Source: Minicystis rosea (lineage in GTDB: Bacteria > Myxococcota_A > Polyangia > Polyangiales > Polyangiaceae). Taken from it: a stretch of 64,000 nt of DNA. Below, one piece after another: positions 17,151 to 25,452 of the stretch. A program made the position numbers and the translations under genes. The stretch spans positions 9,532,377-9,596,376 of the forward strand of contig CP016211.1 in assembly GCA_001931535.1 (NCBI GenBank), read 5' to 3'. Position 1 is the first letter of the stretch, and every line of letters begins with the position of its first letter. The notes beneath the pieces are model-generated. The model was not told where the DNA came from. It searched no databases and saw nothing but the letters and a program-made list of their open reading frames with translations.

Positions 17151-17572
17151 CAGCCCGTCGATTTCGTCGCGAGCGCTCTGACGCGCCGGACCGAGAAATC
17201 CTCGTGGATTTCGCGGAAAGGTGACCGCGGGAGCAGCGCCGAAATCAGCGGGTGCGCAGCCGTGACATCGATCTTCGCCGCGCCCTCCGATGGAGGGCCT
17301 TGGCGGCGGGCGATGCGCGGCGGGCCTCTCAACCCATCTCGAGCACGCCATGGAGAGTGGCTGTTTGCGGACCGCGTGTCCGCCTCGGCCATCGAGCTCG
17401 GATTACGTGCGTGCCGCCCCGATGGGCGGCGCCCGTGGCCGGCGTGACTCGATATCGCGGTGCCCGCGTGCAACATTCGCGCTCTCCTCCCGAGGAGCAG
17501 ACAGCGAATCTGTCCACGCGGCGCGCGATCAATCTCGTCTTCTGCGAACCATGGAGTTCGCGCGGAGGTGCC
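17151..17572. other. Intergenic region before cassette B (422 bp)
   Basis: The region holds the hairpin at 17191-17216 and GGAGG just before the GTG start at 17573. I looked for a cobalamin riboswitch or a clear metal-regulator box and found none. Open frames through it are Arg-rich and not convincing. Confidence 0.5.
17191..17216 (+). terminator. Hairpin after the His-rich gene
   Basis: CCGAGAAATCC (17191-17201) pairs with GGATTTCGCGG (17206-17216) over 10 of 11 positions around the loop TCGT, 40 bp after the stop at 17150. There is no strong U-tract, so termination is likely but unproven. Confidence 0.4.
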
Positions 17573-20134
17573 GTGTCGTCTCGTCGTGTGTTTTCCGCCC
17601 TGGCAATCGCCCTCGGGCTCTGTTCGTCTCCCGCGCTCGCCCAGCCGGCGGTGATCCCGCCCAAGCTCCTCGAGCACGCGGAGGCGCCTTATCCGCCGGC
17701 GAAGCTCGCCGAGCACGTGGAGGCCGACGTCGGCCTCGTCGTGACGGTGAATCAGGACGGCTCGGTCAGCGATCCGCAGGTCGCCGAGTCGGGCGGAGAG
17801 GCCTTCGATCAAGCCGCGCTCACGACGGTTCGGACATGGCGATTCTCGCCGGCCACGCAGGACGGCAAGCCCGTCCGCGCGCGCATTCGGGTGCGCTTCC
17901 ATTTCGCGCCGCCGCACGAGGAGCCCGCGCCGCCTCCGCCGCCCCCCGCGCCCAAGCCCGGCGCGCCTCCGCCCAAGGCACCGGAGCCGAGCGCGCCGCC
18001 GGAGCCCAAGGGACACGAGCACGCCGAGCCCAAAGGGCACGCCGAGCATGCCGAGCCCATCGTCGTGAACGTCCTCGGGCGCTCGACGCCGCCGAGCCGC
18101 GGCGCCTCCGACTTCGTCATCCAGCTCGGCGAGCTCGCGCGCGTGCCGCGGGCCAAAGCCAGCGACATGCTCACGCTCGCGCCCGGCTTCCTCCTCACCA
18201 ACGAAGGCGGCGACGGGCATGCCGAGCAAGTCTTCCTCCGCGGCTTCGACGCGCGCGAGGGGCAAGATCTGGAGTTCACCGTCGGCGGCGTCCCCATCAA
18301 CGAGGCGGGCAACCTCCATGGCAATGGGTATGCGGACACCCATTTCATCATCCCCGAGCTGGTCTCGACCCTGCGCGTGGTCGAGGGCCCGTTCGATCCG
18401 CGCCAAGGCAACTTCGCCGTCGCGGGCAGCGCCGATTACGAGCTCGGGCTCGCGCAGCGCGGCCTCACCGCCAAGTACACGGTGGGCTCGTGGAACACCC
18501 ATCGCATGCTCCTGCTCTGGGGCCCGCGCGACGAGAGCAACCACACCTTCGGCGGCGTGGAGCTGAACCGCAGCGACGGCTTCGGGCAAAACCGCGACAG
18601 CAAGGGCGCCAGCGCCATGGGGCAATACGAAGGGCGCCTCGGCAACAATGGCACCTTCCGCCTCACGGGCACCGCGTACCTGAGCCAATACCATTCTGCC
18701 GGCGTGGTCCGCGACGACGATTTCCGCCGCGGAAAAATGGGTTTCTACGACACCTACGATCCGGGTCAGGGCGGCGACGCCTCGCGCTACTCCATCGCGG
18801 CCGACATCGAGACCAAGAGCGGCGAGACCATCTTCAAGCAGCAAGTGTTCGCCATCTACCGCGGCTTTCGCCTGCGGGAGAACTTCACCGGCTTCCTCCT
18901 CGACGTGCAGGAGCCGGCCCAGAGCCCGCACGGCCAGCGCGGCGATCTGCTCGATCTCGACTCCACCGCGCAGACCATCGGCGCCCGCGGATCGGCGCGA
19001 TTGCGCGGTGATTTCCTGGGCCAGAAGCAGGAGCTCGAGTTCGGCTACATCGCGCGCGGCGATCACGTGGACGCGACGCAGCTCCGCATCGAGCGCGCCA
19101 CCGGGCACCCGTACCACACCGACACGAGCCTCGAATCGAAGCTCGGCAACGTCGGCCTCTATGCCGATCTCAACCTCCGCCCGCTCTCGTGGCTCACGGT
19201 GCGCGGCGGCCTGCGCGGCGATCTCTTCGGCTACGACGTCCTCGATCGATGCGCCGTGCAGGACGTGGCCCACCCGTCGAAGCAGAACCCGCCCGGCGAC
19301 GCGAGCTGCCTGAGCCAACAGGACTTCGGCAAATACCGCGAGCCCGTGCAGCGCGCCTCGACCGCGAGCATCGCCTTCATGCCGCGCGGCTCGCTCCTCG
19401 TCGGCCCGTTCAAGGGCTTCACCTTCAGCGCGAGCGTGGGCCGCGGCGTCCGCTCGATCGATCCCATCTACATCACGCAGGACGTGGAGACGCCGTTCGC
19501 CAGCATCCTCGCCTACGAGGGCGGCGTGTCGTACGCGAAGAGCTTCGGTTGGGGCTCGCTCACGGCGCGGAGCATCGTCTTTCAAACGCACGTCGATCGC
19601 GATCTCATCTTCAGCGAGACCGCGGGCCGCAACGTGCTGACCGGGGGCACCACGCGCACCGGCTGGGTGGGCAGCGTGCGCGCCACCGGCGACCATTTCG
19701 ACGTCAACGTCAATGGCACGCTGGTGAAGTCGACCTTCGACGACAGCGGGCTCCTCGTGCCTTATGTGCCCGACGCCGTGGTGCGCGCCGATGCGGTGGT
19801 GTTCGGCGCACTGCCATTGAAGATTCGCGAGGAGGCCTTTCGCGGATCGATCGGCACGGGCTTCACCTTCGTCGGTCACCGTCCCCTGCCCTATGGCCAG
19901 CGCAGCGACCTCATCGCCACGCTCGACGCGTCGGCCACGCTGGGGTGGTCGCATTACGAGATCGGGTTCAGCGGGCAGAACCTGATCGGGCAGCAATACC
20001 GGCTCGGGGAATACAACTTCGCCTCGGACTTCCGCACCGGCAGCGCGCCCACGCTGGTCCCCGTTCGCCATTTCACCGCGGGCGCGCCGCGCTCCCTCTT
20101 CGCGACGTTCGCCGTCAACTTCGGAGGATCGTGA
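17573..20134 (+). CDS. TonB-dependent receptor with N-terminal TonB C-terminal-type domain (cassette B)
   Basis: The product is 853 residues from the GTG at 17573 with GGAGG just upstream. Order: signal peptide (ending SPALA), TonB C-terminal-type domain (VVTVNQDGSVSDPQVAESGG, VRTWRFSPATQDGKPV), a Pro-rich linker containing a His-rich stretch (KGHEHAEPKGHAEHAEP), plug domain (SDMLTLAPGFLLTN, QVFLRGFDAREGQDL, GPFDPRQGNFAVAG) and beta-barrel ending FAVNFGGS. It matches the receptor at 1631 along its whole length (for example YDP-QGGD-SR and TLVPVRHFTAGAPRS against SLIPVRHVTAGAPRT). The His-rich linker is absent from that paralogue and could bind metal. The next lipoprotein gene overlaps its stop by 1 bp. 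Confidence 0.9.
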   Translation: MSSRRVFSALAIALGLCSSPALAQPAVIPPKLLEHAEAPYPPAKLAEHVEADVGLVVTVNQDGSVSDPQVAESGGEAFDQAALTTVRTWRFSPATQDGKPVRARIRVRFHFAPPHEEPAPPPPPPAPKPGAPPPKAPEPSAPPEPKGHEHAEPKGHAEHAEPIVVNVLGRSTPPSRGASDFVIQLGELARVPRAKASDMLTLAPGFLLTNEGGDGHAEQVFLRGFDAREGQDLEFTVGGVPINEAGNLHGNGYADTHFIIPELVSTLRVVEGPFDPRQGNFAVAGSADYELGLAQRGLTAKYTVGSWNTHRMLLLWGPRDESNHTFGGVELNRSDGFGQNRDSKGASAMGQYEGRLGNNGTFRLTGTAYLSQYHSAGVVRDDDFRRGKMGFYDTYDPGQGGDASRYSIAADIETKSGETIFKQQVFAIYRGFRLRENFTGFLLDVQEPAQSPHGQRGDLLDLDSTAQTIGARGSARLRGDFLGQKQELEFGYIARGDHVDATQLRIERATGHPYHTDTSLESKLGNVGLYADLNLRPLSWLTVRGGLRGDLFGYDVLDRCAVQDVAHPSKQNPPGDASCLSQQDFGKYREPVQRASTASIAFMPRGSLLVGPFKGFTFSASVGRGVRSIDPIYITQDVETPFASILAYEGGVSYAKSFGWGSLTARSIVFQTHVDRDLIFSETAGRNVLTGGTTRTGWVGSVRATGDHFDVNVNGTLVKSTFDDSGLLVPYVPDAVVRADAVVFGALPLKIREEAFRGSIGTGFTFVGHRPLPYGQRSDLIATLDASATLGWSHYEIGFSGQNLIGQQYRLGEYNFASDFRTGSAPTLVPVRHFTAGAPRSLFATFAVNFGGS

Positions 20135-20940
20135 TGGATCCGTTCGCTCGCTTCGTCCTCTTGGCCGCGCTCGCGGCGCCGCTCTCCGCCTGCGTCGGCA
20201 CCACCGGCAGCGATCTCCTCACCTTCGACGCCGCCGCCGCCGGCCCGGCTGACGCGGTCGCCGGACAGCCCCTCACCTTCACGTCAGGCCGTGGATACGA
20301 GGTCTCCCTCACGCGCGCCACGCTCCACGTCGGCGCCGTCTATCTCAATCGCGCGCGCCCCGTCTCCGGCGCGCAGGCCACCAATTGCATCCTCCCCGGC
20401 ACCTACGTCGCGCAGGTCACCGAGGGCCTCGACGTCGACATGCTCTCTCCCGATCCGCAGCCCTTCCCCGTGCAAGGCGAAGCCACCGAGACGCGCGCCA
20501 TCGTCGGCGAAGTGTGGCTCACCCACGGTGACGTCGACGCGGACGAGGACACCGGCGTCATCCTCGACGTGGCCGGCACGGCCACGCAAAACGGCGAGAG
20601 TTATCCCTTCGAGGGACAGCTCACCATCGGTACGAACCGACAAGCCCCTATCGCCGATCCTTCCCTCCCCAGCGCTCACCCCATCTGCAAAGAGCGCATC
20701 GTCTCGCCCATCGACGTGAACCTCACGCCGAAGAATGGTGGGAGCCTGCTTCTGCGCATCGACCCGCGCGGATTCTTCACCAACGTCGATTTCGCGAAGC
20801 TCGATCCCGTCTCCGAAGGATCGAGCACCTACGCGTTCGCGGACGAGACCATCCCCGGCCCGAGCGCGAGCCTCTACCACGGCATCCAAGCGCGCACGGG
20901 TGTTTATCAGTTTTCCTGGATCGCAGGCAAAGAGCCCTGA
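20134..20940 (+). CDS. Lipoprotein of cassette B, family 1
   Basis: The product is 268 residues, starting at a TGATG overlap with the receptor gene, so translation is probably coupled. Signal peptide with lipobox LSAC. The core GYEVSLTRATLHVGAVYL aligns with GWSIQLQKVAISVGALYY of the lipoprotein at 4069, and both continue through a GTY/GHY segment and a C-terminal I-D/K-P strand followed by an aromatic. The His cluster HAHPGHY of the paralogue is missing here (LPGTY instead), which may mean a different ligand. No known family was recognised. Confidence 0.8.
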   Translation: MDPFARFVLLAALAAPLSACVGTTGSDLLTFDAAAAGPADAVAGQPLTFTSGRGYEVSLTRATLHVGAVYLNRARPVSGAQATNCILPGTYVAQVTEGLDVDMLSPDPQPFPVQGEATETRAIVGEVWLTHGDVDADEDTGVILDVAGTATQNGESYPFEGQLTIGTNRQAPIADPSLPSAHPICKERIVSPIDVNLTPKNGGSLLLRIDPRGFFTNVDFAKLDPVSEGSSTYAFADETIPGPSASLYHGIQARTGVYQFSWIAGKEP

Positions 20941-20974
20941 CATCGAGCCGCTTCGGCGGCGAAGGAGCATGTGC

Positions 20975-22153
20975 ATGAAGCATCGTTTTCTCGGAACCAT
21001 CGGCCTCCTCACCGGCGCGGCGCTCTTCGCCTCGGCCGGCTGCGGCGGCGAGACGGGCGGCGGCGGCACGGGCGGTGAGGCCCCGAGCGGCGGGAGCATC
21101 GTCTTCAGCGCCTCGGGTGAGGTGCTGGCGCTGGGTGGATATGGATTCCCCCCGGCCACCATGGATGATCCGGCGTTCGTCGATGGCTGGGAGGTGAAGT
21201 TCACCCGGCTCATCGTCACCGTCGACAAGATCACGCTCTCGGAGACTCCCGATCTGGACACCGGCGATCAATCGAAGACGGGCGCCGTGGTGGCCGAGGT
21301 CGACGGCCCTTGGGCCGTGGATCTGCACGCCGGCGGCCCGCTCCCCGGCAAGGGCGGCGCGGATGAAAAGGCCGTGCAGATCGCCACGCTCGACAACCAG
21401 AACAAGAATGGCGGAAAGCCCTTCGCGTCCGACACGCGCTACGCCTTCGGATACGACGTGGTGCCCGCCACCGGCGACGCCACGCTGGTGAACCTCGATG
21501 AGCAGGGCAAGGCCGATTACGAGCTGATGAAGCAAAACGGCTACACCGTGCTCTACGTGGGCACGGCGAAGTTCAAGGGGACGAGCTGCACGCCCACCGA
21601 TCCGGTGTTCGAAGCGCTGCCCAAGACGGTCGATTTCAAGCTCGGCTTCAAATCCCCCACGAGCTTCCTCAACTGCCAGAATCCCGATCTCGATCCCGCC
21701 CATCCTCTCGGCGACGAAGAGCACCAGCGCGGCATCGTCGTGAAGGGCAACCAGGCGGTGACGGCGCAGATCACCGTGCACACCGATCACCCCTTCTGGC
21801 AGACCTTCATTCACGATTCGCCGGCGCACTTCGATCAGATCGCGGCCCAATACGTGGGCGCGAGCGGGACGCCGACGGCGGTGCTCGAGGACATGAAGGG
21901 CATCGATCCGACGGCCCTCACCGACAAGAATGGCAATGCGCTCCCGTGGCGCTCGTGCCTCTCGTCTTTCACGCCGCCCGCGGCCGGACAAATGGGCTTC
22001 GACACCACCGGCATCCCGGTGAGCCCGAACGGCGATCCGAAGACGACGATTCGCGATCTGTACGATTACATGACCTACAACCAGAGCACCCAAGGGCACC
22101 TCAACGCCGATGGGCTCTGCTACGTGAAGCGCAATTATCCCTCGCCTCCGTGA
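20975..22153 (+). CDS. Lipoprotein of cassette B, family 2
   Basis: The product is 392 residues. GAAGGAG at 20961-20967 is 7 bp from the ATG at 20975, which is preferred to the ATG at 20969. Lipobox SAGC, Gly-rich start. The segment FVDGWEVKFTRLIVTVDKI is the counterpart of FADGWSVHYSKFLVVIGKI in the lipoprotein at 4917, and the later QITVHTDHPFWQ matches ELTIHGDHLYYD. This copy is about 110 residues longer, with extra segments, and lacks the EF-hand. Cys residues near the end could form disulfides. Role unknown, presumably linked to the receptor. Confidence 0.8.
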   Translation: MKHRFLGTIGLLTGAALFASAGCGGETGGGGTGGEAPSGGSIVFSASGEVLALGGYGFPPATMDDPAFVDGWEVKFTRLIVTVDKITLSETPDLDTGDQSKTGAVVAEVDGPWAVDLHAGGPLPGKGGADEKAVQIATLDNQNKNGGKPFASDTRYAFGYDVVPATGDATLVNLDEQGKADYELMKQNGYTVLYVGTAKFKGTSCTPTDPVFEALPKTVDFKLGFKSPTSFLNCQNPDLDPAHPLGDEEHQRGIVVKGNQAVTAQITVHTDHPFWQTFIHDSPAHFDQIAAQYVGASGTPTAVLEDMKGIDPTALTDKNGNALPWRSCLSSFTPPAAGQMGFDTTGIPVSPNGDPKTTIRDLYDYMTYNQSTQGHLNADGLCYVKRNYPSPP

Positions 22154-22219
22154 GGCGGTGAAAAGAGCGCCGCGGCGCATCGATGAAGCCTGAATGAAAG
22201 GCTCGTTTCAGCGAGCTTC

Positions 22220-22780
22220 TCAGTCATCGACCGCGCGCACGACGCGACACGGGTTGCCGGCCGCAAAGACACCTTCGGGGATGTCTTTGGTGACGACGCT
22301 GCCAGCGCCGATGACCGAGCGTGCGCCGATCCGCACGCCCGGACAGACGATGGCGCCGCCGCCGATCCATACGTCGTCCCCGATCTCGACCGGCTTGCCG
22401 GACTCCAACCCTTTTCTGCGCTCGGCCGCGCTGAGAGGATGCGTGGCCGCATAGATCTGCACGGCCGGGCCGCAGAGCACGCGTGATCCGATCCGCACGG
22501 GAGCGACGTCGAGCACCACGCAATCGAAGTTGAAGAAGACTTTGTCGCCGAGCGTGATGTTGCTCCCGTAATCACAATAGAAGGGAGGCTCGATCCACGG
22601 GTCGAGGCCCGACGCGGGCATGAGCTCCTTGATGAGGCGGGCGCGCTCTTCCGGCTGATCATCGCGCGTGTCGTTGAGCGCCTTGGTGAGGAGGCGGGCG
22701 CGACGGCGCGCGGCCGCGAGCTCGGGATCGAGCGGATCGTAGAGCTCGCCGGCCAGCATCTTTTCCTTCTCGGTCTTCAT
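22220..22780 (-). CDS. Sugar O-acetyltransferase, maltose acetyltransferase/NodL type
   Basis: The product is 186 residues; GGAGG lies 6 bp before the ATG. It begins with the family's helical lead MKTEKEKMLAGELYDPLDPE, then has left-handed beta-helix hexapeptide repeats (GSNITLGDKVFFNFDC, IGDDVWIGGGAIV, IGARSVIGAGSVVTKDI) and the trailing AAGNPCRVVR. The conserved catalytic His is in ATHPLS. It would transfer acetyl from acetyl-CoA to a sugar hydroxyl. It converges on cassette B. Confidence 0.9.
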   Translation of the reverse strand: MKTEKEKMLAGELYDPLDPELAAARRRARLLTKALNDTRDDQPEERARLIKELMPASGLDPWIEPPFYCDYGSNITLGDKVFFNFDCVVLDVAPVRIGSRVLCGPAVQIYAATHPLSAAERRKGLESGKPVEIGDDVWIGGGAIVCPGVRIGARSVIGAGSVVTKDIPEGVFAAGNPCRVVRAVDD

Positions 22781-22858
22781 TCGATCCTCCAGTGTCGGGT
22801 GAGGCCGCGTCGGTGAACATCTTGCGCGCGTTTTCCGCGGCCGGTACCTCTCTCGGGC

Positions 22859-23278
22859 ATGAGCGAAACGGACAAGCGCTACACGGGTGGTTGTCTCTGC
22901 GGTGCCGTACGCTACGAGGCCACGGGCGAGCCGCAGTACATGGGCCATTGCTACTGTGCGGATTGTCGCAAGGCGTCGGGCTCGGGGTTCATTCCCTTCA
23001 TGAGCTTCGCGGCCGACGCGGTGCGCTTTCACGGCGAGCCCCGGCAGTTTCGCTCGAAGTCGTTCCGCGGCGGAGAGGCCGTGCGCAACTTCTGCCCGAG
23101 CTGCGGCGGTCTCGTCTTCGGCGGCGAGATCGGCAAAGACACGTCACATACGATTTACGCGGGCTCGCTCGACGATGCTTCGCTCTTCCGGCCACAGGTG
23201 GCCATCTTCGTCCGGGACCGTCCAGCGTGGGCCTTGCTGCCGGAGGATTTGACGACCTTCGAGACGATGCCGGGGTGA
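22859..23278 (+). CDS. GFA family (Gfa/CENP-V) zinc protein
   Basis: The product is 139 residues, the usual family size. It has the zinc-binding cysteines GGCLCGAVRY, HCYCADCRKASG and FCPSCGG characteristic of the Gfa fold named after glutathione-dependent formaldehyde-activating enzyme. Most bacterial members are uncharacterised, so the reaction should not be taken from the name. It is transcribed divergently from the acetyltransferase. Confidence 0.9.
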   Translation: MSETDKRYTGGCLCGAVRYEATGEPQYMGHCYCADCRKASGSGFIPFMSFAADAVRFHGEPRQFRSKSFRGGEAVRNFCPSCGGLVFGGEIGKDTSHTIYAGSLDDASLFRPQVAIFVRDRPAWALLPEDLTTFETMPG

Positions 23279-23403
23279 CGTGACGTCGCCTCGGGCGCGC
23301 GGCGATTGTTGTTGCTACGGCGAGAGGTGCCCCGATACCGTTCTACGTTGAGGGGTCCACCATCGCCGGGGCGACAAGCCACCGGCGAAGAAAGAGACGA
23401 GCC

Positions 23404-23868
23404 ATGTCGTTCTTATCGTGCGCCTGCCACGTCTTTGGAATCACGGGATACGTCAACGACGAGCAGGCCGGCAAATCGAATCAAGCCTACCAGCTCCTGT
23501 CGGGCAAAGCTCCCAAACCGAACAACGTGGACGCCCGGCACGCGAACGTGAAAGCGCTCGTCGACGGCGTGCGGAAGCTGACCGGCGCCGTCGACACCGA
23601 CGAAGCGTGCATCATCTACGGTGGCTTCATCTCCAAGAAGGACGCGGCTCCCGCGCATTTCTGGGTCGAGTGGAACGGCTACATCTACGACACGATGCCT
23701 GAGCATCCCCTCCGCCGAACGGAGGCCAAAGGGAGCTCGCGCCTTCAACCTCCCTGCGAAAACGAGCGCTTCGCCGGGGAAAACGTCGGTATCTACAAGA
23801 CGGTCCTCACGACGGCACAGCTCAACAACATCACCTCGGAAGACATCGCTGGTCCGGTCTGGGAATGA
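23404..23868 (+). CDS. Hypothetical protein, possible papain-like fold
   Basis: The product is 154 residues. It starts MSFLSCACHVFGITGYV and later has AHFWVEWNGYIYDTMPEHP, a pattern reminiscent of the His-Asp part of transglutaminase/NlpC-like enzymes (H-x-W-V-x-x-x-G-x-x-Y-D), with an N-terminal Cys pair that could supply a nucleophile. Its codon use is a little less GC-biased than its neighbours. No signal peptide. Function unknown; the enzyme idea is speculative. Confidence 0.6.
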   Translation: MSFLSCACHVFGITGYVNDEQAGKSNQAYQLLSGKAPKPNNVDARHANVKALVDGVRKLTGAVDTDEACIIYGGFISKKDAAPAHFWVEWNGYIYDTMPEHPLRRTEAKGSSRLQPPCENERFAGENVGIYKTVLTTAQLNNITSEDIAGPVWE

Positions 23869-23936
23869 AGCTCACGCTCGAGATGTGACCGAGGAGCGTT
23901 GCGAGCGGATCGCGATGCAGCTCGTCGGTCACATCG

Positions 23937-25190
23937 TCAGCGGGTGAAGCTCTCCACCGCTCGATACTCGGCCCGGCGTGTGCCGAGGCGGGAGCCGACC
24001 CATTCTCGTGTGGAGCGGCGGGCCCGCTCGTCGAGCCAATCGTCGACGGCGACGCTGCGGCGGCGGACCGACTCGCGCGCGAAGATCCATGGCGCTTGCA
24101 AGAGTGGATGAAGGCGCCAGAGACCGGGGCCGGGAAGGCCATAGCGAGCATAGGTGGTCGGGGGGATGAACCAGCTCACGTATCCGCGTTGCAAACCATG
24201 CTCCCAGCGTTTGCGCAGCGCGCCGAGGCCATGATCGGAGCCCGTCGGTGCATAGGACGCGAGGTACGAGCGGGCCAGGTTCACCCCGTCTTCGCCCGAC
24301 GAGCCCACGCTCTTCACCTGCGAGGTGAACATCAATCCAAGCGCTTCGTCGACGTTCGCCGGATACCAACGGGGTTGGACGCCGAGGAGATGACCGGCGT
24401 AGCGCCAGAAATGCATCATCGCTTCGACTTCCTCGCGCGACGTGCGATATCCAAGCGCCTTGAGGCCGTAACCGGGGATGAAGCTGCCGCCCATCAAGGT
24501 GAGCATGGCGTCGGCTTGGCTGATGGGGACGCCCCAGGCATCGAGATCCCATTGCGGATGGGCGAGCAGCCGGCGGCGCACGAAGACGTGCATGAGGCGC
24601 ACGCGAAGGGCGGTGGCGCGGCCACGGCCACCCGCTTGGAGGGCACGCGGCTCGGAGACGTCGTTCCAGAAAGAGGCTGTCTCCAAGAATCGACGGTTGG
24701 CCGATTCACCCGTGTACGCGCCCGTGAAGGCGAGCGGTTTGGCCACCGAGCTCTCGCGATATCCCTCCAGCGTGATGGCGCCGGCGAAGGAATACATATG
24801 GGTGCCGAAGCGGCGAAAGACGCGCGCGCCGAGCTCGACCAAGGGCACGTCCAGCCAGCGGGGCGGCGACTCCATTTCGGCGAAGAGGCGGCGCAGGGTG
24901 ACAGGCGCGTCGGGGATGGCATCGACGCCGCGCGCGAGCGCGAGATCGACCAGCTTGCGGCCCTCGGTCTGGCCGCGGCCGAGATACACCTCGTCGACGA
25001 AGGCTTCGGCCACGGGATCGGCGTCGTAATAGCTCGCGGCCCAGGTGCGGACGATGTCGTCGGAGAGCTTCGGATCCGCGCCGAAGAGCACGCGCAACGT
25101 GCGCCGGAGGGCCTGCACGCGCCGCTTCGGCAGGTTGTGCCAGTAGCGAAACTCGGTGGGGATGCGAGCCGGCGCGTGGGGTGCGTTCAT
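23937..25190 (-). CDS. MpaB-like oxygenase (DUF2236 family)
   Basis: The product is 417 residues from the ATG at 25190. The sequence (FGTHMYSFAGAITLEGYRES, FTGAYTGESANRRFLETASF, VNLARSYLASY, RYGLPGPGLWRLHPLLQAP) matches my memory of the haem-binding DUF2236 family that includes fungal MpaB oxygenase and bacterial latex-clearing protein. Such proteins cleave carbon-carbon double bonds or act as oxygenases. In-frame codons upstream of 25190 are Arg/Pro/Ser-rich and not part of the protein. The substrate cannot be inferred. Confidence 0.75.
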   Translation of the reverse strand: MNAPHAPARIPTEFRYWHNLPKRRVQALRRTLRVLFGADPKLSDDIVRTWAASYYDADPVAEAFVDEVYLGRGQTEGRKLVDLALARGVDAIPDAPVTLRRLFAEMESPPRWLDVPLVELGARVFRRFGTHMYSFAGAITLEGYRESSVAKPLAFTGAYTGESANRRFLETASFWNDVSEPRALQAGGRGRATALRVRLMHVFVRRRLLAHPQWDLDAWGVPISQADAMLTLMGGSFIPGYGLKALGYRTSREEVEAMMHFWRYAGHLLGVQPRWYPANVDEALGLMFTSQVKSVGSSGEDGVNLARSYLASYAPTGSDHGLGALRKRWEHGLQRGYVSWFIPPTTYARYGLPGPGLWRLHPLLQAPWIFARESVRRRSVAVDDWLDERARRSTREWVGSRLGTRRAEYRAVESFTR

Positions 25191-25452
25191 GGGATGGCGA
25201 TCGGGAAGTGTCGCATGGGGCGGCGCCGCCGTGGGAGAGGCTCGTGCAGCACGTGCTCTTCCGCTGCGCGTGCGCGACGAGGACGTCCATCCTCGTGAGG
25301 ACGGCGTGGATATCGTCGACCCAATGGCGATTCGAGCCTCTCGCGTCCATGCCGCGTGGCATCGCGAAAGATCTACACATCTGACGTCGTGGGCATCCGC
25401 TGCTGCGCGGACGTCGTCGGCAAGAAGCCGTGAAGCCTCGATGCGCTGTAGG

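Noticed and set aside
17151..17572. Cobalamin riboswitch or metal-regulator box before receptor B
   Set aside because: No B12-box-like segment and no convincing dyad other than the terminator-like hairpin was found.
17147..20071. 974-codon open frame opposite TonB receptor B
   Set aside because: Same reasons: antisense to a confident receptor and without domains.
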